Shown in pieces: positions 57,601-64,000 of a stretch of DNA of 64,000 bases. A model generated the notes under the pieces. It was not told the DNA's origin and ran no database searches. It was given only the letters and a program-made list of their open reading frames with translations. Made by a program: the position numbers and the translations under genes. Source of the stretch: Mangrovitalea sediminis (GTDB lineage Bacteria; Pseudomonadota; Gammaproteobacteria; Pseudomonadales; Oleiphilaceae); the NCBI RefSeq assembly GCF_002514725.1, contig NZ_NTLB01000005.1, positions 496,001-560,000 of the forward strand, read 5' to 3'. Each line of letters begins with the position of its first letter. Positions within the stretch are counted from its first letter, which is position 1.

Positions 57601-58613
57601 GCTTCCTCTCGGTAAAGGGTCTATCCAAGCAATGGGCCGATACACAGGCTGTCAGCGATCTCAGTTTCGACGTCGACGAAGGCGAGTTCATCGCCCTGCT
57701 CGGTCCGTCCGGTTGCGGCAAGTCGACCACGCTCAAGATGATTGCCGGGCTCGACACACCCTCTGCGGGCCGGATACTGCTCAACGGACAGGACATCACC
57801 GATCGGGCACCGGGGCAGCGGCGCCTGTCCATGGTGTTTCAGTCCTATGCCCTGTTCCCACACTTGAGCGTGAAAGAGAACATTCTCTTTGGCCTGAAAG
57901 CACGCAAAGTCGCTGCGAACGAACAAAAACAGCGACTGGATCGGGCGGTGGAGCTGGTCAACCTTGGAGATCAGCTCCATAAGAAGCCTTCCCAGTTGTC
58001 CGGCGGTCAATGTCAGCGGGTAGCCCTGGCGCGAGCCATCGTTTCCCAGGCGCCGCTCTGCTTGATGGACGAACCGCTGTCCAACCTCGACGCCAAGCTG
58101 CGCAATGAAATGCGCAGCGAGATCCGGGCCCTGCAGAAGCAGCTCGGCCTGACAGTGCTTTACGTTACCCATGACCAGATAGAAGCGATGAGCATGGCGG
58201 ACCGCATCCTGTTGCTCAACGATGGCAAACTGGAGCAAAGCGGTGCACCTGAAGCCCTTTACAACCAGCCCGCAAGCCTTTTCGTTGCACGCTTTATCGG
58301 CCATCCACCGATGAACATCCTGGAAAAAGGCGACCGTTTGGTCGGCATCCGCCCCGAGCACATCCGGCTGACCGGCCACAGCCAGTCCCCGAACGCCACC
58401 GTAATGCACTGCGATTACCAAGGTTCCGACACGCAGATCTGTGTCGATCACCAAGGCGCATCGATAACGCTGAGTTTGCAGGGTCACCACCTGCTCCCCC
58501 AGGGACATCCGCTGGATATCACCTGGGACCGTCAACACGAGCACCACTTCTCAACACAAACCGGCCTACGCCAAACCGCTCCCTCACAACCGAAGGAAAG
58601 TTCTCATGTTTAA
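57597..58613 (+). CDS. ABC transporter ATP-binding protein (UgpC/MalK type)
   Basis: The 338-residue ATPase has Walker A GPSGCGKST, signature LSGGQCQRVALARAI, Walker B LCLMDEPLSNLDAKLR, and a C-terminal TOBE-like regulatory domain (VGIRPEHIRLTG). It powers the importer encoded by the next three genes. The ATG at 57597 has GGGAGG upstream and overlaps the DeoR stop. It overlaps the binding-protein gene by 8 bases. Confidence 0.92.
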   Translation: MSFLSVKGLSKQWADTQAVSDLSFDVDEGEFIALLGPSGCGKSTTLKMIAGLDTPSAGRILLNGQDITDRAPGQRRLSMVFQSYALFPHLSVKENILFGLKARKVAANEQKQRLDRAVELVNLGDQLHKKPSQLSGGQCQRVALARAIVSQAPLCLMDEPLSNLDAKLRNEMRSEIRALQKQLGLTVLYVTHDQIEAMSMADRILLLNDGKLEQSGAPEALYNQPASLFVARFIGHPPMNILEKGDRLVGIRPEHIRLTGHSQSPNATVMHCDYQGSDTQICVDHQGASITLSLQGHHLLPQGHPLDITWDRQHEHHFSTQTGLRQTAPSQPKESSHV

Positions 58614-59889
58614 GATTGGCAAGAAGCGCCTTCTGGCGGCTGCACTGGCAACACTCGTCTCCGGCATCGCCCAGGCGAAAACGGACCTGACGATGTATTA
58701 CCCCATCGCCGTCGGCGGCCCGCTCACCAAAGTGGTTGACGGCATGGTCAGCGACTTCGAGAAGCAAAACCCCGACATCCACGTCAACGCCATCTATGCC
58801 GGTAACTACAACGATGCCCGCGTTAAGGCGCTGGCAGCCCTGAAAAGCGGTCAGCCCGCCCAACTGGCAGTCATGTTCTCCATCGACGTACATGAGCTGA
58901 TGGATCTCCATGCCATCATCCCGTTCGATGAAATGGCGAAAACACCCGAAGACAAAGCCTGGCTACACAGCTTCTATCCGGCGCTGATGAAGAACGGCGA
59001 AGTGAACGGTAAAACCTGGGGCGTTCCCTTCCAACGTTCGACCATCGTGATGTACTACAACAAGGATATGTTCCGCGCGGCCGGCCTCGATCCGAATCAC
59101 CCGCCCGCGACCTGGAAGGAACTCGTCAGCATGGGTGAAAAGCTGACCCATAAGGATGCCAACGGCGACGTCACCCAATGGGGTCTGATGATTCCATCCA
59201 CAGGCTATCCCTATTGGATGTTCGGTGCGCTGACCAAGGAAAACGGCCAGGTTCTGATGAACCAGGCAGGCACCAAAACCTACTTCGACAAACCCGCTGT
59301 TGTTGAAGCACTGTCATTCTGGAAATCCCTCGGCACCCAATATCACATCATGCCGAAGGGGACGATCGACTGGGGTACCCTGCGCCAGAACTTCCTGGAC
59401 CAGAAAACCGCAATGATGTGGCACTCCACTGGTAACCTGACGGCAGTGAAGAACAACGCCAAGTTCGACTTCGGTGTCGCCATGCTGCCGGCGAACAAGG
59501 AACCCGGCTCGCCGACCGGTGGTGGTAACTTCTACCTGTTCAAGCATTCGACGCCTGAACAGCGCGAAGCGGCCTTCAAACTGGTGAAATTCATGACATC
59601 GCCGGAAGAAGCGGCCAAGTGGAGTATCGCGACAGGCTATATGGGCGTCAGCCCGGCCGCCTACAAGACGCCGGCCCTGGAATCCTATGTGAAAACCTTC
59701 CCCCAGGCTGCCGTTGCCCGCGACCAGCTCAAATATGCCACAGCAGAGCTTTCCACCCATCAGTCCGGTCGTGTGAGAAAGCTTCTGGATGATGCGATCC
59801 AAGCCGCCCTCACCGGCGAGGAATCGCCCAAGGCGGCCCTCAGCTCCGCCCAGAAACAGGCAACTCGCATCCTGCGCCGTTACCACTAA
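58606..59889 (+). CDS. Extracellular solute-binding protein, UgpB-like
   Basis: The 427-residue periplasmic protein has a signal peptide (KKRLLAAALATLVSGIAQA) and resembles E. coli UgpB, including IYAGNYNDARVKALAAL, YYNKDMFRAAGLDPNHPP with ATWKEL, and the C-terminal AATGYMG-like and RILRRY regions. UgpB binds glycerol-3-phosphate and glycerophosphodiesters; the exact ligand here is not provable from sequence. An AAGGAAAG ribosome site precedes the ATG. Confidence 0.88.
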   Translation: MFKIGKKRLLAAALATLVSGIAQAKTDLTMYYPIAVGGPLTKVVDGMVSDFEKQNPDIHVNAIYAGNYNDARVKALAALKSGQPAQLAVMFSIDVHELMDLHAIIPFDEMAKTPEDKAWLHSFYPALMKNGEVNGKTWGVPFQRSTIVMYYNKDMFRAAGLDPNHPPATWKELVSMGEKLTHKDANGDVTQWGLMIPSTGYPYWMFGALTKENGQVLMNQAGTKTYFDKPAVVEALSFWKSLGTQYHIMPKGTIDWGTLRQNFLDQKTAMMWHSTGNLTAVKNNAKFDFGVAMLPANKEPGSPTGGGNFYLFKHSTPEQREAAFKLVKFMTSPEEAAKWSIATGYMGVSPAAYKTPALESYVKTFPQAAVARDQLKYATAELSTHQSGRVRKLLDDAIQAALTGEESPKAALSSAQKQATRILRRYH

Positions 59890-59983
59890 CGACGTAGCGC
59901 AAGGCGCGAGACACACCGGGGCGGGTGCCACCCAAGGCACCTGCCCTTTTTCTACCGCCAAGGGTCCAACCACGACAGTGACA

Positions 59984-60850
59984 ATGACACGCAACCAACA
60001 GCTCTACGCCTGGCTGCTTCTGCTGCCGGCCCTGGCGTTGCTTACCGCCTTCACCTACATGCCGACCGTCGCCACGATCTGGCACAGTTTCACCGGCTCT
60101 GGCATGCAGGATAATGTGGGATTCAACCTGGATAACTACCGGGACCTGATAGACGACGACGTCTTCTGGCAGGTGCTGCGTAACAATCTGATTTACGCGG
60201 CGGTTACGGTGCCTGTATCGATCGTGCTGGCACTGGTGATGGCCCTGTGGGTCAACAGCAAGATCCGCGGCAAGGGCGCACTTCGTCTCGCCTATTTTAC
60301 GCCGACGATTCTGCCGATGATTTCCGTCGCCAACATCTGGCTATTCTTCTATACCCCGGAAATCGGACTGTTCAACACCATCCTCGGCTGGTTCGGCCAC
60401 AAGGGCTATAACTGGCTGGGCGATCCCAACCTGAGCCTGTATAGCCTGATGCTGATGGCAATCTGGAAAGAAGCCGGGTTCTTCATGATTTTTTATCTGG
60501 CCGCCCTACAGGGCATCAGCCCGGACCTTTACCAGGCTGCGGAACTGGAAGGCGCCGGGCGCTGGACGCGTTTCCGCCGGATTACATTGCCGCTGTTGAT
60601 GCCAACGACGCTGTTCGTTCTCATCAATGCCTTCCTGAACGCCTTCAAGCTGGTGGATCACCTGTTCATCCTGACCAAAGGCGGCCCCAACAACGCCAGC
60701 AACCTGTTGCTGTACTACATCTACGAAAACGCCTTCAGCTTCTTCGATACCGCCTACGCTTCCGCGCTTACCGTGGCGCTGTTACTGATTCTGGTGGTCA
60801 TTGCGCTGATCCAGTTCGGCGTTATCGAACGTCGCGTGCATTACCGGTGA
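59984..60850 (+). CDS. ABC transporter permease, UgpA-like
   Basis: The 288-residue inner-membrane protein has six predicted helices and the binding-protein-dependent transport (EAA) loop, here LQGISPDLYQAAELEGAGRW. The ATG at 59984 matches the family N-terminus; the frame is open well upstream, partly inside the ugpB-like gene. It forms the transmembrane channel with the next gene. A 94-base gap separates it from the binding-protein gene. Confidence 0.91.
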   Translation: MTRNQQLYAWLLLLPALALLTAFTYMPTVATIWHSFTGSGMQDNVGFNLDNYRDLIDDDVFWQVLRNNLIYAAVTVPVSIVLALVMALWVNSKIRGKGALRLAYFTPTILPMISVANIWLFFYTPEIGLFNTILGWFGHKGYNWLGDPNLSLYSLMLMAIWKEAGFFMIFYLAALQGISPDLYQAAELEGAGRWTRFRRITLPLLMPTTLFVLINAFLNAFKLVDHLFILTKGGPNNASNLLLYYIYENAFSFFDTAYASALTVALLLILVVIALIQFGVIERRVHYR

Positions 60851-60858
60851 GGCCCGCC

Positions 60859-61698
60859 ATGTCCCAACGCTCGACTCAGTCCAAGCTCCTTTCCCAAGTG
60901 ACCCAAAGCCTGTCCACTGCCAGCGCCTGGGTACTGGGTCTGCTCTGGATTTTCCCGTTGCTTTACGCCTTCTGGGCCGCCTTTCACCCGCCAGCCTATG
61001 TCACGCATTTCAGTCTGACGGCACCGCTGACCCTGGCCAACTTCGTCAAGGCGTGGCACCAGGCGCCGTTTATGAGCTATATGGTCAACACCGTCGCCAT
61101 CACCCTGTTGATCCTCGCCTTCCAACTCGTACTCTGTACCCTGGCCGGCTACGCCCTCGCCCGCATTGCCTTCCGGGGACGGGGACTGGTTTTTGCACTG
61201 ATCCTGATGCAGCTGATGGTGGTCCCGGAAATCCTCATCGTCCAGAACTACCAGACCATCGCCAGCCTGCATGCCGTCGATACCTATTTCGGTGTGGGGC
61301 TGCCCTATTTCGCCAGCGCCTTCGGCATCTTCCTGCTGAGGCAGACCTTCAAAACGATTCCGCAGGAACTGGAAGACGCTGCCCGCATCGAGGGCTGCTC
61401 CACCCTGCAGATCATCCGCAAAGTTTATGTGCCACTGGCTAAGCCCACCTATGTGGCTTTCGCACTGGTCTCCATTAGCTATCACTGGAACAACTTTCTC
61501 TGGCCCCTGGTCGTCACCAACACCGCCAACAGCCGGCCGCTCACCGTCGGTATGGCGATCTTCGGAGCACCCGAATCCGGCGTCGACTGGTCCGTCATCT
61601 GCGCAGGCACACTGATCTCCATCGCACCGTTGCTGATCGCCTTCCTGATGTTCCAGCGTCAGTTCGTGCAATCCTTTATCCGCGCCGGTGTGAAATAA
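60859..61698 (+). CDS. ABC transporter permease, UgpE-like
   Basis: The 279-residue permease has six predicted helices and an EAA loop (KTIPQELEDAARIEGCS). The ATG at 60859 has a GGTGAGG ribosome site; a GTG at 60847 overlapping the previous stop is an alternative. It pairs with the UgpA-like permease. Confidence 0.91.
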   Translation: MSQRSTQSKLLSQVTQSLSTASAWVLGLLWIFPLLYAFWAAFHPPAYVTHFSLTAPLTLANFVKAWHQAPFMSYMVNTVAITLLILAFQLVLCTLAGYALARIAFRGRGLVFALILMQLMVVPEILIVQNYQTIASLHAVDTYFGVGLPYFASAFGIFLLRQTFKTIPQELEDAARIEGCSTLQIIRKVYVPLAKPTYVAFALVSISYHWNNFLWPLVVTNTANSRPLTVGMAIFGAPESGVDWSVICAGTLISIAPLLIAFLMFQRQFVQSFIRAGVK

Positions 61699-61740
61699 TC
61701 CTCCACCCTTTTTGGCCCATCGGGCTAAGGAAACCTTTTC

Positions 61741-62547
61741 ATGCAAGACAGTACTCCGACCCGCCTACCGGCATCGTTCGATACTCCGGTTAAGGTCGTT
61801 TTCACCGATGTGGACGACACACTGACGTGGGAAGGCAAATTACCGCCCGAAACCTTTCTGGCGCTTGAGCGTCTTCGTCGCAGCGGGATTAAAGTCGTGC
61901 CGGTGACCGGCGCCAGCGCAGGATGGTGCGACTGTATCGTTCGCACATGGCCGGTAGAGTCTGTTATTGGCGAGAACGGCAGCTTCTGGATGCAGCGTAA
62001 CGCATCAGGCCACGTTATCCGTACCTTCCGCGAGACAGAGAGCCGGAGAAACGATAACAACCGCCGCCTTAAAGCCCTGGGATCGGAAGTCATGCACCGA
62101 TTCCCCGAGATCGGCTATACCCAGGATCAACCGTTCCGCTTGACGGACATGGCCTTCGACATCGCACAGCAGGCCCAGGTACCCCTCGATGTGGCCCACG
62201 CCGCCACGGAGTGGCTCAAAGCACAGACGGAAGTCTCCGCGCGGCTCAGCTCAATCCACCTGAATGTCTGGATCGGCGACTACAACAAGGCAGATACCGC
62301 CCTCGCCTGGCTGAATCAGCATCACCCCGAGCTGTCAGCGGAACATTGTGCCTTTATCGGTGACTCCCCGAACGACGAAGCCATGTTCGAGCATTTCCCC
62401 CGATCCATCGGGGTTGCCAATATCCAGCGCTTTCTCGCGCACATGCAACACCAGCCCCGTTACATCACGGAGAACACCGGCGGTTACGGTTTTGTAGAGT
62501 TGTCGGAATGTCTTTTGAAAGGATTAACGGAAGATACGACGCTGTAG
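61741..62547 (+). CDS. HAD-IIB family phosphatase
   Basis: The 268-residue hydrolase has HAD motif I (FTDVDDTLT, nucleophile and acid/base Asp), motif II (VVPVTGAS) and motif IV (FIGDSPNDEAMF), with a type IIB cap between residues ~85 and 190. It probably dephosphorylates a small metabolite. Its place at the end of a Pho-box-controlled importer operon, where E. coli has glpQ, suggests it acts on the imported compound or a product of it. Mannosyl-3-phosphoglycerate phosphatase-type proteins share this fold; specificity is unknown. Confidence 0.88.
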   Translation: MQDSTPTRLPASFDTPVKVVFTDVDDTLTWEGKLPPETFLALERLRRSGIKVVPVTGASAGWCDCIVRTWPVESVIGENGSFWMQRNASGHVIRTFRETESRRNDNNRRLKALGSEVMHRFPEIGYTQDQPFRLTDMAFDIAQQAQVPLDVAHAATEWLKAQTEVSARLSSIHLNVWIGDYNKADTALAWLNQHHPELSAEHCAFIGDSPNDEAMFEHFPRSIGVANIQRFLAHMQHQPRYITENTGGYGFVELSECLLKGLTEDTTL

Positions 62548-62560
62548 GTCAAGTGGTTGA

Positions 62561-62583
62561 GGGCAGCCGGAAGACGGCTGCCC
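62561..62583. terminator. GC-rich hairpin between the HAD and OmpW genes
   Basis: GGGCAGCCG at 62561-62569 pairs perfectly with CGGCTGCCC at 62575-62583 around GAAGA. It lies between two convergent genes, 13 bases after one stop codon and 22 before the other. No T-run follows, but the position suits a bidirectional terminator. Confidence 0.6.
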
Positions 62584-62605
62584 CTGCGATCAGTTGCCGC
62601 CGCGC

Positions 62606-63259
62606 TCAGAAGCGATAGCCCACACCCAGGGAATAGAACCAGGGGTTCAGCGTCATTTTTACATTTTGCTCAATCATGCCGGTCAGTCGGGCTGTCGTCT
62701 TCATGTGCACATAACGCGCGCTGGTCGTCAGGAGCCAGCGATCGTTCAGATTAAGATCCAGGCCGGCTTGAGCCCCCATTCCCCAGGCGTCGTCAACAGA
62801 GACGTTCAGGCCATTAAAGGCATTCTTCTCATCGAAGAAGTGGGCGTAATCGACGTCCAGTCCCACATAAGGCTGCCATTTCGAGTTCGGCATGAAGTGG
62901 TAAGTCACCGCAGCGCCAACCGGTAATTGGCTGACATCTGCCAGGCGGTGCAGTCCCAACCGGCCGAGCCGGTCGTTGCCTTTGACTTCCTGATAGAAAG
63001 GCCACGCCGTGTACAACCCCACCCCCAGATGGGAATCGAGGCGTCGCGTGACCGAGAAACCGACGGAGGCGGCCTCATCCAGGAAAATCTCGCTGTTGGA
63101 TATGTTGTTCAAGCCGTCGCTGGATTTGTCGGGAACGACGCCGGTAAGGGTTCCCTTCACGACCCAGTTGCCTTCAGGGGCGGCTGAGGCTATGCCAGGT
63201 AGCGCTAGAGCGGTGCTGATGGCTACAGCCGGGGCCAAGCGATAAAAGATTTTTTTCAC
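62606..63259 (-). CDS. ompW: OmpW-family outer-membrane protein
   Basis: The 217-residue protein has a signal peptide (AVAISTALALPGIASAA) and then an eight-stranded beta-barrel pattern ending in the C-terminal aromatic GVGYRF, as required for outer-membrane insertion. OmpW motifs include GNWVVKGTLTGV, PVGAAVTYHF and YVGLDVDYAHFF. OmpW forms a narrow hydrophobic channel and is FNR-regulated in E. coli. An ANR/FNR-like box lies 196 bases upstream, but its spacing suits the divergent gene better. Confidence 0.92.
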   Translation of the reverse strand: MKKIFYRLAPAVAISTALALPGIASAAPEGNWVVKGTLTGVVPDKSSDGLNNISNSEIFLDEAASVGFSVTRRLDSHLGVGLYTAWPFYQEVKGNDRLGRLGLHRLADVSQLPVGAAVTYHFMPNSKWQPYVGLDVDYAHFFDEKNAFNGLNVSVDDAWGMGAQAGLDLNLNDRWLLTTSARYVHMKTTARLTGMIEQNVKMTLNPWFYSLGVGYRF

Positions 63260-63608
63260 GTGTGTCTCCGTTGTTTGAACGGTATCGAGTCAATAACCTG
63301 TCCTGACGATTGGCCCGCCTATGCCGGCAAACTCTTAGGACTTTCTATCACTTTAGAGAAGCTGATAGCGGCTTTCAGCAGAACTTTTGCGAAATTAGGC
63401 TATTCCTGACTCAAATCAAATGTCACTCGCCCGCGACAACAACCCAAACCAATTTTGATAAGCGTCAATATTTAGTACTTATCCCCCGCTTACAGTATCC
63501 ACTTATTGAAAGCTTCACGTTCAATGATGACGTTTTACGCTCTGCCTGACGGAAAAGGCTCTAGTGAAAATGCCTCTAGGTATTGCCTTGGGCAATTGGA
63601 GATACAGC
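63260..63608. other. Divergent intergenic region between ompW and the lipoprotein gene
   Basis: This 349-base gap holds the ANR/FNR-like box listed separately and no supportable gene. I looked for a c-di-GMP riboswitch just before the lipoprotein gene and did not find its core. Confidence 0.55.
63455..63496 (+). promoter_or_regulatory. ANR/FNR box and -10 upstream of the lipoprotein gene
   Basis: TTGATAAGCGTCAA at 63455-63468 is one base from TTGAT-N4-ATCAA. TACAGT at 63491-63496 is a -10 candidate placed exactly so that the box centre falls at -41.5 (start near 63503, leader of about 106 bases). It could also act on ompW in the other direction, with a longer leader. Confidence 0.5.
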
Positions 63609-64000
63609 ATGATAACGACAAGGTTTACAAGCGCTTGGCTATTGGTCATCGCGGCTGGCCTCACCAGTCTATTGAGTGGCTGCAATAGTGGCGGGGACAC
63701 GACAACACTCGACGCCCAGACAGCGATTGAATCGAATATCACCACCCAGACAGACCAGATCGGCGGTGCCTCGACCAGTGCAGTCCGTTATGTAGACGGT
63801 TCCGGCACCAACTGGGCCCTCTTCAACATGTCCGATTACCTGAAGATTACTCCCATCTCCACCACCAAGGGGTCCGAGTACACCTTATCGATGGGCTCCT
63901 ATATCCGCGACATCAAACTCGTGGATTACGGCGGTAACCACTATGCCCTGGTCGCGTTGGGGCGTGGCGGGATCGGCGTCGTCAACATCAACGACCCGGC
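63609..64000 (+). CDS. Lipoprotein, probable beta-propeller/LVIVD-repeat type (3' end outside window)
   Basis: At least 130 residues are visible. A lipoprotein signal peptide ends in the lipobox LLSGC (Cys25), followed by a Ser/Thr/Gly-rich linker and repeat-like strands (IRDIKLVDYGGNHYALVALGRGGIGVVNIND). The last part resembles LVIVD repeats, which form propellers in surface or periplasmic proteins. GGAGAT precedes the ATG. The gene is cut by the window end, so domain count and function are unknown. Confidence 0.7.
   Translation, partial: MITTRFTSAWLLVIAAGLTSLLSGCNSGGDTTTLDAQTAIESNITTQTDQIGGASTSAVRYVDGSGTNWALFNMSDYLKITPISTTKGSEYTLSMGSYIRDIKLVDYGGNHYALVALGRGGIGVVNINDP

Noticed and set aside
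60841-61746. A 301-codon open frame antisense to the UgpE-like permease
   Set aside because: Low-complexity hydrophilic translation, no motif, and the sense gene is clear.
63500-63608. Possible c-di-GMP (GEMM) riboswitch before the lipoprotein gene
   Set aside because: The conserved GEMM core segments and tetraloop-receptor arrangement are not present.

Overview
This window looks like one contiguous chromosomal stretch from a GC-rich, free-living gammaproteobacterium. The support is an arcDABC operon in Pseudomonas order, a fimT-pilV-pilW-pilX-pilY1-pilE minor-pilin operon, several PilZ and GGDEF/EAL proteins, OmpW, and FNR/ANR-type and Pho-box-type regulatory sites. A marine, Marinobacter-like or related lineage fits, but the genus cannot be settled from this sequence. 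I saw no phage, insertion sequence, CRISPR array, rRNA or tRNA.

Layout. 1-1188: the 3' end of an RNA-processing metallo-beta-lactamase gene and a MarC-family membrane protein. 1207-17693: a divergent glycogen cluster. The minus-strand arm is glgC, a GH57 amylase-type hydrolase, malQ, a single-domain PilZ gene, phosphoketolase and an alpha-glucan phosphorylase. The plus-strand arm is glgB, glgA and a second alpha-glucan phosphorylase. 17641-20703: a cytoplasmic PAS/GAF diguanylate cyclase followed by an orphan periplasmic binding protein. 21055-25870: arcDABC for arginine fermentation. 25976-28336: a CrtI-like FAD oxidoreductase facing a PadR regulator, with twin palindromes between them. 28409-33157: a dCache chemoreceptor, a GNAT-nitrilase fusion and a zinc-type CDF exporter. 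33497-42031: c-di-GMP and surface-type genes (two PilZ-type proteins, a GGDEF-EAL protein), a coiled-coil/Lys-Ala-rich/HhH protein, several small unknowns, a second orphan binding protein and an SGNH hydrolase. 42132-44292: a fluoroacetate-dehalogenase-type hydrolase divergent from an iron alcohol dehydrogenase. 44322-50518: the minor-pilin operon, whose PilY1 carries an L-type-lectin-like N-terminus. 51197-56609: a solitary Panacea-domain protein, two LysR regulators, a medium-chain reductase, a DUF4865 protein, and a LysE exporter paired with an Lrp-type regulator. 56824-62547: a DeoR-UgpCBAE-HAD phosphatase operon behind an apparent Pho box. 62606-64000: OmpW and a truncated lipoprotein gene.

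How the parts fit. Glycogen can be made (GlgC, GlgA, GlgB) and mobilised (two phosphorylases, MalQ, GH57), and phosphoketolase offers a route from sugar phosphates to acetyl phosphate. Next to this lies the arginine deiminase pathway, which makes ATP from carbamoyl phosphate. ANR/FNR-like sites precede arcD, the PilZ-phosphoketolase-phosphorylase segment and the terminal lipoprotein gene, with a weaker one before glgB. My reading, which is inference, is an island for energy supply under low oxygen, with c-di-GMP input through the embedded PilZ protein. The Ugp-type operon with its Pho box points to phosphate-starvation scavenging of a phosphorylated glycerol-like compound.
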